Assembly: GCA_036346275.1 (NCBI GenBank)
Contig: JAYEVK010000286.1
Span: 270,190 to 334,189, forward strand
Reading direction: 5' to 3'
Source: Otatea glauca
Taxonomy: Eukaryota; Streptophyta; Magnoliopsida; Poales; Poaceae
Length of the DNA stretch: 64,000 nt
Of this stretch, positions 34,957 through 47,321 are shown piece after piece. The first letter of the stretch is position 1, and every line of letters begins with the position of its first letter. Under the pieces are notes generated by a model. That model was not told the DNA's origin and did not search any database. It saw only the letters and a list, made by a program, of their open reading frames with translations. The position numbers and the translations under genes are program-made.

Positions 34957-36010
34957 TGACAATAATCATTTTTAATCCCGAATATCATTTTTTACCGGAA
35001 ACTTGTACATATGACTTCAAACATGGCATGTATACTATTTGCTACAATTAATATAAACTCTTAATTAATGTTAGATATTAATCCAAGCTATCATCTTTTA
35101 AAAAAATCTAAGCAAGCCATTGTAAGTTGTAACTGGAGGGTGGATTAGTGATGGATCAGCAAAAGAAATTCTAATTAATATGTGATTTTGTATACCTATT
35201 TATTTTACCATTCTAAAGCTTTTTTCACTTAATATGTGCCCTTCAAAATTAAGCACCAACCTTTATTAGAAGTTCATGACATAGGTGAATTATATGGGAA
35301 ACTTCTGGTTCATCTATATCTTATAGTTTTAAGCTGCATACCATTAAGTTACATGTGTGCGATTCTTTAATTTCTCGTGTGACTATGCAAGTCTTGTTTA
35401 TTTTATCTTTTAACGTGTCTACTTAATTTGAATGTCTCATCTCCAAGTCAAAACTCTAAATTAATTTATTTATACATCTCCATCCATTCGTTGTTCACAA
35501 GGTTAGTTTAATTACCAAGAGGTTCAATAGAAACGAGAACTATTTATTTCTTTTCCCTTTATCCGGTTAAAACAGAAATTGCTAGTATTATTTCTTTTGA
35601 TTAATATACAAACCAACTTTCTAATCCATTTTCTTATAAATATTATTTTGAGGAGATTTTCTCAACTTGATGATGTGTTCGATTCATGCTTCATGTTATA
35701 GAGTTGTAATCGATATGAAATTTAAATAGTATCTATTTAGACCTGATTAATTTTGTCTATTATATTTGGACCCACCGCAATCTACAATGTATGTAGTTCT
35801 TTCTATTTTATTATATTAGCGTGGTAAATTCTAGCACTAAATAATAAATGTAATGGTAATTTTTCCTTTCTACTTAAAGCTAATTATTTATTTCTTTATT
35901 TAATGATCTGATGATTAGTATACACATGTATTGTTAACACCTCCGGCTTCTAACTTTTTCTGGAATCTTTTGGTTCTTGAACAACAAAGTCCTACATTTT
36001 GGTATCCATG
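34957..36010. other. AT-rich intergenic, nothing recognised
   Basis: No open frame of note, no terminal repeats and no palindrome arrays visible. Confidence 0.5.
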
Positions 36011-36197
36011 CTTGCCGGTTGATTGCTTCTTTTCGACAAAGATTGAATCGCTTCTCTCTTTTTTTCTTCTTTTCAACAAAGATTGATTGCTTCTTAACTT
36101 CCTTGCTTGCCGGTTGGTTGCTTCTTTTCGACAAAGGTTGAATCACTTCTTCTTTTTTTCATTTCAACAAAGATTGATTGCTTCGTAACTTCCTTGC
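36011..36197. repeat. 95-bp tandem duplication
   Basis: Two units start at 36011 and 36106 with CTTGCCGGTTGATTGCTTC (the second has GGTTGCTTC). Each unit holds two related halves, CGACAAAGATTGAATCGCTTC and AACAAAGATTGATTGCTTC, so the basic period is about 47 bp. Confidence 0.8.
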
Positions 36198-37843
36198 ATG
36201 CGTGATGGTTCATCTTCAGGGGAATGTCCGAAGCATGGATGTGTTCCTGAAAGTCATGTTCCTTAATTAGTTAGCTTGCATATATACCAGTTCAGCTCTA
36301 AGACAAAGTATTTAACTATATATAATCTTGGGAGGTACGGTGGTCTGGACGTGGCGCCGCCACGTGGTGCTTTGATTATACCAATATGAAAATTTTGACG
36401 GTCTAGACTTATGTTTGTTACAATTAGTCAAGATTTTCCTTTTTTATTAACGTGGAGTTTCTATATCATTTAGATTAATATGATAATCTCTAGTTTTTCA
36501 CCCTTCTAAGATTAATGGTGGCTTCTAGGAGAGCCTCCAATTAGAGTGTGTATGTATATATATATTGGCGGTCTAGACTTATGTTTGGGTACAATTAGGA
36601 GAGCCGGATAATTTTCGTGCTCCGTGAGCGTCTGAGGACATGTGTCACTTCGCTCCTTCCCGATTGAGTCTTTGAAGGAACTAGATTTGTAAAAAAACGA
36701 AATATATGGACAAGATAAGCTACCCTTCTAGTTTTCCAGACGTCCGGGCCCGCCCGATAATCTCGATAAACATATGCAAAGATTCGCTTTGGCGCATCCG
36801 TGCAGAGGATAACTACACATACGCTTAGGATCAAAGTACGTTTAATGTATGTATTTCGATACGGCCCATCGCTCCATTGATGAGCGCCCATAAGAGCAAA
36901 GAGCGTACGTGAATGCGATTGCTGTGCCAGCTCCGGGTCTGCGCGGAGGCCCTTGTCAGGCCGGCCGGCGATGATGGAGATTTATGAGGGAATTAAGGGT
37001 AACGTTCGTACCGTACGTGCTCGGCGCGTTTACTCGATCGAATCAGGGAGAACAGTGGTTGTTGCCCGTACGAAGTCGGTGCCCGGACGTGACCTTGGAG
37101 CCGAAGACGGACGTGCGGCAGCACAGCAGCGCAGTACTCGCGTTGTTCCGTGCGTTTTGAGACGGCATGGCGATCGAATCTGCGTTGCTAGGCCTCCGAC
37201 CTCCCTACGCCCTTCGAAAAGAACTTGAAAGGAACATCGTGACATGACCAAAATTGATTTGCTTCCGAGGTATATGCAGTGGATTTGGAGAGAGAGAGAG
37301 AGAGAGGACGACCCATCAAACCGCGGCGTACGTGAATCATGCGAACTGCTGGTATATTTAGCCCTTTATTTTTTAAAAAAAATTAGCTCTTTTTCAAAAA
37401 AAAAATTTGCAAAAAACTCACGGTATTGTAGGACGGAATTGTTACATTACCTTCGCACTGTAGCACCAGATTTTTTTCTCACAACATGGTGGCGAGGATT
37501 TGAATTACCGTGGAATAGAGCGCGGAAAATCGGCGACAAGGAAACAACTAGCGAGCACGGGATTGATGTAATTGCGCGAGAATAGAGTGCGAGAATGCAA
37601 TTTCAGCGGACCGCGGATGCGAGATTTGGATTTCCATGGCGGTGAGCCAGAAAATTCTCGCTCCCAACGTGTTGGGATCATTTCGTAAAAAAATTCTATG
37701 AAAGCTAGTTTTGTAAAAAAAAAGCTAAAATATTGAACAGCTCGAATCCTGCATGCTCTGTCCTTGCGGTGCGCCTGCCCGTGCGTGAAAAAACACCAAA
37801 GCGATGGTCATGAGCCCATGTCCGTCAGAGCATGTGGCCAGGG
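36198..37843. other. intergenic with (GA)n; no supported gene
   Basis: Contains a GA microsatellite at 37288-37306 and a repeated CGGTCTAGACTTATGTTTG at about 36399 and 36569. An ACGTGGCGCCGCCACGT near-palindrome sits at about 36349. A plus-strand open frame at 36953-37228 has no known motif and is matched by an equally open opposite strand. Confidence 0.45.
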
Positions 37844-38453
37844 ACGGCGGTAATTTTTTCTTTAATATTTTTTAATCTTTTTCAAAACTAGGTGTCGGGC
37901 AAAAAATTACAAAATTGGGCGATTAATCTTTGCTTTAAGCGCGCGATTTTTACTCATTTCTTTGTTAATTTCTAAAAAATCATAACTTTTTCATATGATG
38001 TCGGATAGAGATAAACTTTATATGAAAATTATAGCTCTCGACAGGATCTACAACTTTTGTATACAAACTTTTCAATTTGAGTCCATTTAGATAGCCAAAA
38101 CGGGATAGAATGTTCAGATCTAAAAATAGATCCGTTTTAGATCTGAACATTCTATCCCATTTTGAATATCTAAATGGATTCAAATTGAAAAGTTTGTATA
38201 CAAAAGTTATGAATCCCGTCGAGAGCTACAATTTCATATAAAGTTTATCTCCATCCGACATCATATGAAAAAGTTATGATTTTAGAAATTAACCGCGAAT
38301 AAAGGAAAAATCGTGCGTTTAAAGTAATCTTAATCGCCGTATGATGATGATCGCCCATAGGCAAGCGGCGCTAATTTTGTAAATTTTTTTGTTCGACGTC
38401 TAGTTTTGAAAAAAAGATTAAAAAAATATTAAAGGAAAAAAAATTCACGGCAG
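37844..38453. repeat. 610-bp long inverted repeat (foldback hairpin)
   Basis: The left arm (about 37844-38121) and right arm (about 38139-38453) are near-perfect complements around a loop of about 17 bases. The inner ends read GGGATAGAATGTTCAGATCT and AGATCTGAACATTCTATCCC. Outer ends are ACGGCGGTAATTTTTTC and AAAAAAATTCACGGC. The arms contain CATAACTTTTTCATATGATG. It is probably a foldback or MULE-type element that would fold into a long RNA hairpin if transcribed. No target duplication was identified. Confidence 0.85.
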
Positions 38454-38849
38454 GCGCGCACGGTTCCGGGCGTGCCCATCGCGCGCGTCGTTCCTACCTC
38501 GGCCTCGGCCGCAAACCTAGCCGCGCGTGCGGTCGGCCGCTACTGCTTCGAAAAATGTCACATGAGCTGTGCCCTGCTTTGCTCTGCTAGAGGTGGGCCT
38601 CGTGAGGCTTCGGTATTCCGATGCGTAGCACGGCCCTCGGCCGACGGTCCTATTCTCTTACTCCAACGAGGTTGCCTCTGCTGGCTCACTTAAGAAGTTA
38701 AGATCGTCGGCCGGCCCATCTTATCTCTTACGAGCTCTTGTTTATTTTACCATCTGAAACATCAAACATGTATACTTTGCCTGTCCCTATGCTTCACTTG
38801 AAACTGTTTTGAACCACTCGATCTCCTGGAACAACCGGTAACTCTGCGG

Positions 38850-39173
38850 CAGGGTTTACAGAACCGAATCGAGATTGAAAATCAACTCTCAGTTGGCACC
38901 GATTTTTATCGAAAAATAGTCAAAAATCGCTAAAATCCGAAGAGTTTTGAAATCAAACTTTTTGAATTTTTTTTTAAAAAATGGAGGGTTTTCACCGATA
39001 ATCGACCGTTCAAGCGAAATTTTATGACGACCAATTTTGAGTGATTTTCACGATAATCAAGCGGTTTACATCGCATAAGATTTCCCAAAATTTTTGAATA
39101 TTTTTTAATTTGACCGGTATAGTTTATCATACCGATTTGATAGATCGAAAATCGTGATTTTCGTCGAAACCTA
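38850..39173. mobile_element. hAT-type MITE, 324 bp
   Basis: Begins CAGGGTTTACAGAACCG and ends TTCGTCGAAACCTA. It is flanked by CTCTGCGG (38842-38849) and CTCTACCG (39174-39181), six of eight bases matching. The body is AT-rich with GATTTTCGNCGA motifs and has no coding sequence. The same style of element recurs at 49541-49860. Confidence 0.65.
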
Positions 39174-39181
39174 CTCTACCG

Positions 39182-40150
39182 TGGGATAATTATGAACTTG
39201 TTGTAGCTGTGTCTCGTCAACATAAATTATTCAAATCGTAATCCGATCATTGCATAAAGGAAGGGTCCATTTTACCCCTTTAGCTCTAGCCTGACTCCTG
39301 AAAACACCTCTCAACTCTAGAATCGTCCGCTTTGCACCCTTCGAGTATTAAAACCGGTGCAAATTAGCCACACGCACAAAACTACACTAATTTTGGCTGA
39401 CATTAACGTGTGTAAGTTTCATTGATGTGGTATGCATGGGACATGTATTGCTAAGTTAGTGTTGGCGCTAAAAAAACGTAAAGGGTCTATCAGCTACGAC
39501 ACATGTAACGAACGACAGGTTCTATGATTCGAGGCGTGTTAACCGATTTGATTCTTCAATCAGTAAGATAGATAGAAAAAATTCACTCAGAGCTAATTTA
39601 GCGAGACAATCGGCAGAGATCTAAACAGCCAAAAGGCCGATCAAATATAAGGTAACGATAAGTCTAATTAACCGATTAGGGCTAATCAGATAGTAAGGTA
39701 GATCTTCTCGAAAAAGTCGATGCGCTATAAGATCGGAGAAAATCAAACCTGGCGTAGTTGATGGAGACTAATAATTAGCGATGCGCAACTTTATTGATCA
39801 GAATCAGATTACAGAAGAAAATCTAAGTTACAAGGCTACTCCTAATTGACAGAAAAATAAAAGTAATGCCAGTTGATTGATTTGAGTGTGTTATTGTTCT
39901 CGCTTGCCCTCAACTATGTTTTATAGCACATCGGCAGATCGTATCCATCTCAGCACGTGGTCCACCATGATACGCATCGGCCTTTACTCGGACAGATCCC
40001 ATTTTTAGATCAACGTTGGTCACAATTCACCTTTAAATTATCCTTTCCTTATTAGATATCGGCCAAAACATCTCTTTACCTTTAACGTGACAATCTGATC
40101 AGACTTTACCAAATTGTGATGCGAACAGTTAGTAAAGATCAGTTAGCAAA
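39182..40150. other. intergenic, possibly old LTR sequence
   Basis: 39240-39490 resembles dispersed repeat DNA (GGGTCCATTTTACCCC). 39510-40130 has LTR-like texture (TGTAACGAACGACAGG start, long non-coding body). No matching ends or target duplication could be found, so no element is called. Confidence 0.35.
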
Positions 40151-43148
40151 AAGGACAAAAAGAAAAAAAAGACATGGCCAAGCTCATACTCACGAAAGAT
40201 TGGAAGGAGTGAGAAGAGTATACGAGACAAGGTGATTGCCCGGTGACATGTCCTATCTAGGTGGCAAAGTTCGGTGACGTGCCTGCTTTTATGTACAGCC
40301 TCTTTTTTTTCCCTTGATTTTCTTAACTCAATATGGGGAATGCAACATGAGGACTTTTCGGTTTGTCAAACAAGATTGACACATTCCGTCCTATCTATTG
40401 TGTTTCCTTTCTCAACCAAAGTTCGATGTGATGGACATGAGACCCCAGATAAACTCGAACAGTGATCCATGAGGATAGAACACGCACAGGTGCAGCACAC
40501 TGACTGCCTCTGTCCCTATCTGTAGGATGAAATGTACTTTCCAATGCATTTGCACTCTTGAGGCATGGTAAACATTGCTAGCTAAAGATGAGGCATTTGC
40601 CAAAGAGAGTGTAGAGAGTGGAATTAGATTCATAGGAGATCTTGGCTTGTAGGCATCAATCTTATCTGGGCGTCAGTATTGTCAGGTGGAGAGGAAAGGA
40701 TGGGGCCAAGACCAAATCGACCATGGCCTCCACCGGCCGGGTGGGTAAACCAGCAAAGGAAAAAGCTTCGTTTCCTTGTCCCATCTCATCCTGTCACTGC
40801 CCTGGTCTCTTCGCTTTCAGAAATCTCACATATCTTAAAGAACTACACCAAAGCTGATGTTGCAGAACTGCATGCAATGCACTCTGAGATTTCTGTCGCC
40901 TCGGTTGGTTGCAGAGGTGAAGCGTGATTGTGATTGGTTTCATGGATCCCCTAGAGCTAGGCCTCTTCGAGCAAATTGCGGAAATGCGATTGGCTTGGGT
41001 CACTCCGTCGCGTCGGCTCATCCATTTCTGCTCTCTCTCTGGTTTTGAGAAACTTTTCGGCCTGAAAAATAACCGTGACCTTACCATTAGCGCGTATCGA
41101 CTGCACTGACACAAACAGTACACAAGCATCAGATTCAGAAATCAACGCTCTTGGCTGCGTGCCGACATGTCCTACACGAACCACGGATTTTTCGATTCTG
41201 ATGGTCGTGCATACAATTCACCGGTGGTGCAGTCACTTCAGCAGGGTCGGTCTCATACGGATTTTACACGCCGCTGCTCTGCTGCTCCGTCCGTCCGCGG
41301 TAGCTTCCTCCCGTTTCGTTTCACCGGCTGAGATATCCATGATCTCGTGCCCTCTTGACATCAGGGCCGCCTGAATTTCGGAACGGCGAGTACCTGGATG
41401 GGTTCCCATGTTTCTGCCGTTTTCCGCTGTGCCGACAGTTTCAGTTGAATCTCTCGTACCCCTCTCTCGATCTTGTCAACTTCTGCAGCTCTGTACATGT
41501 TACACATCGAAACATGCGCATGTGTGGCTGCCTCTGCCTGTATCAAGACTGCTCGATCCCTTCTTGAGTATTTGCAACACCAGCCGTGCGTGCTACGGAT
41601 TAGATTTGAAGAATCTTCGTAGGAAAGAACAGCACACTATGCCGAAGAAAAGTTTTTGTCAGAGGAATCTACGTACACGGAGAATTAGTTTCATTGCAAT
41701 GCAGCCAGTATACAGTTACATGACAATAATGTTGGAGGGAATGATAAGCTTGTGCCGCACTGAAGCCAGGACCAGCGGCTAGAGCTTCAGTTAGAAATTT
41801 TCTTACAGAGGTGAACAGAACAGTGCCCCCATGGCCTGTTGCAACGTCTGGTTTCAGAACCAGCCAAGTTTCGTTACGTATGGGACAGTGCTAGAACGGG
41901 ACCATGGACGTATCATTGCCATTTGAGCTTTCTTAGGTTTCAGCGCACTCACACTGCAATGTCTATTCATCCATAGTGACCTTTACTCTGGCAAGTACTT
42001 CACTAGTATAACTGTTGCCATTATGGATACGAGATTTTTCTTAGTGTTGCGTTGCTCAAATGGCAATTAAAGAAACTTCAATTCTAGTTCCCACCCAAAG
42101 ATGTGCCTTCACGGATGTGTGGTGATAAGTAGCATCCAGTGCACTATATATGCACTTCATACATATTCGATTGTGATTAATGAAAATGTATTTTCAAGGA
42201 CGTAATTCAGGACAGGGAAATGCAACGACCACAAGAGTACAAATGCCTCAAAACCCACAAAGAAAAACGGAATAAATTAAATCAGAAGACGTATCATCAT
42301 GTAATATGTGAAAAAATCAAAAGAAAAACTAACGTGAAGTGCTTCGGAAGGAAGGCAGTAGAAAGATAGGAGATGGAACCTAATAATATAAAGCAACCAC
42401 TTGTGAAATTGGAAGAGCGGTTGCTATTTTTTCTATCATTCTTGATTTGTCATTGTGGTGGCTTATAATCCACTATTTTAGTATACTATACAACTTTTGA
42501 TATGCATGCCAAATTTCTGAAAGCATATTTTTGAGCTATAGCAATAAAATCTTACTAGAGTGGATAATATTCTTGTAACAGAAAAGACTCCACAGTGCAG
42601 TGCGGCACGGCAACCGCAAGCTCACCTAAATCAATCCATATGGCGGCCATCACACTGCACATAATCACTATTTTCCTTTTTCCAGGGTCTTACCTCAGGT
42701 GGTTATTAGGCTCAGTCATGCATGCGACCCTGCCCCTTCATGTTATCATAGAACTGAAAGAAAACGTTGTATAGGAATCAGATGAATCTGGCTCCACCGT
42801 TGCGTATGGCTGTATATCGATGGCGTCCCAACCAGCCTATTGCTACTAGCCTACTACGTACTTGTCGATCGATCTCCACATGCCGAAATAGTAAGGAGAA
42901 ATCTATCGAACAGTGGAGGCGGCAAGCGATTATAGAGACCTGCTGCTTGGCAGCTGCCCTGGCAGAGGACCGGTCAAGCCAAACACACTTCCAGCTGCTA
43001 ACTTCGGTATCTCGCTAGCCTGGCACTCCACTGTACATCCTTCCCAATCACACTCCTACCCCATTCCTTAGGTTTCGTTTCATCTCATCTCGTGATCAAC
43101 TTGTTGATTAATTTTCTTATTGGAAAATGAAAATAGATACTATAATCT
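40151..43148. other. low-copy-looking intergenic region, no gene called
   Basis: The least repeat-like part of the window, with balanced base composition. Open frames up to 124 codons (40679-40927, 41075-41374, 41408-41782) lack known motifs, and opposite frames are equally open. It could hold decayed gene pieces or regulatory DNA of neighbouring genes; I see no splice-supported coding unit. Confidence 0.4.
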
Positions 43149-44111
43149 AATGCTAAAGAGCTGCTGATCAAGAAAGATAGAGATCGCATATACATAGGGC
43201 ATGGAGTTGTACATTGGAACATGTACAAGGGGTTGGCTTATTCACCGCTAATTGAAATTTGGTGTTTCATCACCGTTATTTTGGTGTTTTATTCACCGTT
43301 TGGATATATTGACTATTATGGAAGTTTTGGCAACTTCATTTGGAATTTGATGATCACACCACGATGGTAACATTATACTCTTGAGTTTTCTAGTGAAAGT
43401 TTTGCTCCAATGTCAATTTGAGATGAAGATTTCAAGTGCAAAAGGAGTTTGTTTCTGCGTAGGTACTACAACGTTGTTTTGTTGTCTTTGCTCGATATAA
43501 GGGTTTCTGCAATTTATACTTTATTGATGGTACGAGAGTTTTCTTCATATTGACATTTTTGCGAAGAAGCTTCAACCATTTTATGGATTTTTAGTAAGCA
43601 ATTTACGAATTTTATGTTCTAGGTGGAGCATGTCAAAGTCCATGTTATGTGTTCTTCGCTATCTATCCGGCTACCACGGTGATGTCTTGGCTTATCCGTT
43701 TGATTATTGAGTGTTTGATTTAGGAGGTTAGTTGCACGGACTTAGACTTTCTTGGGGTTATGAATTCTTGAAGACCCAGATTTCTTCATCTGCTTTATTG
43801 ATAGCTGTGTCTTTTGGATTGACTGTTCCATTCTTTCTCTCGGCCTAGTGGTGGTTTGCTCAATCTTGCTTCATTAGAAGCGTTCGGATAAAATTGTTCC
43901 ATCTTCCTTGTTTGGTATTCCTTGGACTTTCAATGCACTTGTATTCATGGTGCTTAATTACCCTTGAGGTTTTCGAAAAAAAAATTGTTATGGATTTTGA
44001 GTTAAGGGAGGTTTGTTGGAGATAACTCAAATATCTCTAACTACCGTATCTTCAAATCCAATGCTAAAGAGCTGCTGATCTACAAAGATAGAGATGGCAT
44101 ATACATAGGGC
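43149..44111 (+). mobile_element. copia-derived 3' fragment between 52-bp direct repeats
   Basis: AATGCTAAAGAGCTGCTGATC...CATATACATAGGGCA occurs at 43149-43201 and 44059-44111. A third partial copy follows at 44108-44140. Between them, non-coding retroelement DNA ends in an AAGGGAGG polypurine tract and TGTTGGAGATAACTCAAATA (44013 onward). That is the start of an LTR similar to the LTR at 55533-55773; it is cut after about 45 bases. The part 43237-43640 is also present, inverted, at 50793-51190. Confidence 0.6.
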
Positions 44112-44373
44112 AAAAGATAGAGATGACATATACATAGGGCATGCAGAAGGAGAGTACAATTAATTCAGTAAGTACTATTTAAAGTTGTATTAGTGGATTT
44201 ATCATCAAAACACTTCCATATTATTTATTTTTACTAACATGTAATTAGAAAGGGTATTCAAATATGTTTATTTGAGACTATGCCATGTCCAAAATGACCA
44301 GTAAAAAGAACAGGTGGAGTATAGTATATGGGCCAAGAATTAAAGGCGAAATCTGTATGTATAGTATAAGAGG

Positions 44374-46640
44374 TAGGGGTGAAAGCGGATCGGATATAGG
44401 GGATATTGCTTTTTCATATCATAACCTATTTTTTTGGATTCGGAACCGAGATCAGGCTAGCGGATCGGATCTGAATCGAGATAATTTGGGATCTGATCTG
44501 GCTCGGATATGTGATGATTCGGATCGGGAATGGATAATGCGCATACATAAAATAATATATATTGAATTAAACCTCATGAATACATGATAATAATAGTAAG
44601 ATATATCTCAAATAGACTTCATTGATGTGTTGTCACGCAAGATACTACTATACAGAGTAGTATGTGCGCTTGTGCAGGCCACTGGAAGATCAGAATCCGA
44701 TTACAAGGCGAACAACGAAAGCTCGATCAGAACCGTGAGTCCAGCTTCGACAATCGACATGATTTCAAGATTTTGTCGGTTTTGAAGTTGTGATTTTTGG
44801 GCTGTTTCTGCCAAAGCTATTTCCTCACGGATTTTGGTCACTTCTACACGATTCCAAGCTCATGTCTTCGCAGGATGGTTGTGATTAGGAAATACGCTTC
44901 TTCGGCCAGAAAGCACTAGCTCTCATTGCGTCAGCTGACATCCAGAAAGCACTAGCTCAAGATTCTAATCATTGGAAGTTTGGAACAACTGACGATCACG
45001 AGTAGCAAGTGTGCAATTACAATAACACTTGCCAAAAACACACACTTTCGAGTTCTAGCAGAATTTGGCAAGCGCCAAAAGCAAGTTTTCACTTCATGAC
45101 TTCTCATACACAGTAAACATCACAACTCATTTCATGACTGCTCATACACATCAGTAAAATAATAAGCTCATCCATTTGTGTTGTATCATTCAGTGGATGA
45201 ATCAACCTAACTACCGACTTCTTTTACCATCATTCAGTGATAGGAGCTTGAGCTCCTTCTGCTCCTTTGACAATACTACATGTAAAGACACGCAGCACCT
45301 CCTTTGACAACTTCTAAAGGGCACTTAAAGTAAGGAAAAAGCATTTATATATATACATATAGATTTTGGATTAAAGTTTGAGACTACAAATTGAAGCCAT
45401 CAATCCCATTTGGTCCACAAGCTCCAACTGAACTTGGGAGCCAGAGCTTGCCAAACAGGGCCTAAGTATGTTGCAACAAACTGGGGAACACACTTGGCTC
45501 TTTGATGGATTGAGCAAAATACTGATACTCTTGTGTTGGGAATGTGAAACTTAGCTCATCTATTGGCTTGAGCTTTATATTATAACAAAACAAAATTATA
45601 ATTTCAGATTTAAGGATTTCCATCCATTCAAAATTTAAGGGTTGATGTATTTGCTATCCCTATTTCTCATCCTACTTTAATGATGCGTGCATGATTGGTC
45701 TGGTCAAAGCCTTGGAAGCATTACTTCTGATATTTGTGGTTTGAATGTTGTGTTATCTGGTACCATTTTATTGCATGTAACAAAGGATTATGAAAGGATC
45801 CACAATCAAGAAGTTAGTACTTAGTGACCACAACATCTCCTTTCTACTCGAAATTATCATATTTGTTTCTATGTAATGTCGCAATATCTCATTATTTGGG
45901 CACAATATAGGTATATATGCATCATTATCTCCCTCCATGACAACAAGACTAAGCGGAGAATTGTCAAGTTCTCTCCTCTTTTAGTGTGACATTTTCCAGT
46001 TTTCCAGAGCAAAGTTGATAGCAATGAAGATACACACTTCATAGAAAAGGAAGATTGGGAGGAAAGGCGAGCAACCGGAGCTCCTCGGGGTCATTGGCGG
46101 TGGAGGAGGGTCGTCGGTGGAAGCAGACGGCCGTGCAATCTGCGCCAGAGGTGGATGAGGAGCTTGATGCCGTCGGGGAGGAGGGCCGGCCAGGGAGATA
46201 GTCATTGCTGCGGGGCGCCGGCCGAGTAGTCGGGAGATGGCCATCGGGAGAATTGTTGTCATGGGGGCGCGGTGCCGTCCTCCTCGCCGAAGTCGGATCT
46301 GGGAAGGGAGTTAGGGAGGCTGGGTGGAGTCGGATCGATTTGTTGGGGCATGGCGCATAGGCGGCTGGCGGCCGGCAGGTTGAGATTCCGGTTGGCACCA
46401 GGCGAGAATTCGAGGCAGAGATGAGATCACGAGTGTCATGCCAAATCCGGATATCCGGATGACCTGATTACGATATCCGGTTCCGACCCGTATTTTCCGG
46501 ATAGCGTGCGCTCGAATCCGATCCGATATCTGTTTTTAAATATCGGTCTGAATCAACGATATCCGATTTCCTTCACGAATCCGATTTTAACGGATCCGAC
46601 TCGGATCGGGTGGGAACTATCCATCCAGTTTTCACCCACG
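44374..46640. mobile_element. hAT element, 2,267 bp, perfect TSD
   Basis: Starts TAGGGGTGAAAGCGGATCGG and ends CAGTTTTCACCCACG. It is flanked on both sides by ATAAGAGG (44366-44373 and 46641-46648). Subterminal regions are rich in GGATCGGAT and ATCCGGATAT motifs. No transposase is recognised. A GC-rich block (46050-46420) is open on the minus strand (MPTGISTCRPPAAYAPCPNK onward) and may be a captured first exon. 44620-45980 is AT-rich filler. Confidence 0.9.
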
Positions 46641-46657
46641 ATAAGAGGTATATACTA

Positions 46658-46954
46658 CTCCCTCCGTCCTTGAAAGTAAGGGGGAAGCGTTCAAATTGTG
46701 TCCTCCAATATTAGGGATTGAAAGCTCTCCCCTTAAATTGTGTCCTCAAATTGTGCCCATGCACGCAGATACATCGACCACACATATTCCAAAACAAAAA
46801 CACGGCAAGTCATTCCCTATAATCGTGATTAATTAATGCATGCATGTTGCTAATTAATAGAACCACGATATTAAATAGGGGCATTAGAGTCTTTTGTGAA
46901 ACCATAATTTGTCTTAAAATTTCTTACATCCCTTACTTTTCGGGACGGAGGTAG
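46658..46954. mobile_element. Stowaway MITE (Tc1/mariner type), 297 bp
   Basis: The ends CTCCCTCCGTCCTTGAAAGT and ACTTTTCGGGACGGAGGTAG are the classic Stowaway termini, with TA on both sides (46656-46657, 46955-46956). The interior is AT-rich. It ends about 215 bp upstream of the TATA box of the mini zinc finger gene. Confidence 0.88.
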
Positions 46955-47168
46955 TAGTAATTAATGTTTGGCTGTGTGCACAGTGAGGTAGAATTGGCTG
47001 GACCATCAATTCAGCCAGTCCTAACATTAGGTCTTCTCTAATCCACAGGCTTGAATGAAAGGCTCAAGCATGTGAGAGCTTTATGCACCCATGTATGTCA
47101 AGCAAATGCCATTGGCATTAGGTGTACATGGGTGGGGCTCGCTCGCAGCCGCGCCAATGCAAGGTGGC

Positions 47169-47176
47169 TATAAATA
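47169..47176 (+). promoter_or_regulatory. TATA box of mini zinc finger gene
   Basis: TATAAATA lies about 145 bp before the start codon, predicting transcription start near 47200 and a leader of about 120 bases. Confidence 0.65.
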
Positions 47177-47321
47177 TTTGTGCACTGTGATCTACCTAGC
47201 TAGGGCTCTTGATCTCTTCTTGCAGTACTCATCAATCCAAGATACACACACTCCATCTAGTTAGTTAGCTTTTACTCCTGTATCCTTCAATCTTTCAGAG
47301 GCAAAGAGATCAGAGGAGGTG

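Noticed and set aside
39510..40130. Another solo LTR
   Set aside because: The texture fits, but no TG...CA pair with a 5-bp duplication could be identified.
40819..40891. AGAAATCTCA ... TGAGATTTCT as a microRNA hairpin
   Set aside because: Only 10 bases pair, around a loop of over 50 bases, and pairing does not extend on either side.
45230..45470. MITE ending in CAAACAGGGCCTAA within the hAT element
   Set aside because: A GGCCCTGTTTG-type partner end could not be found upstream.
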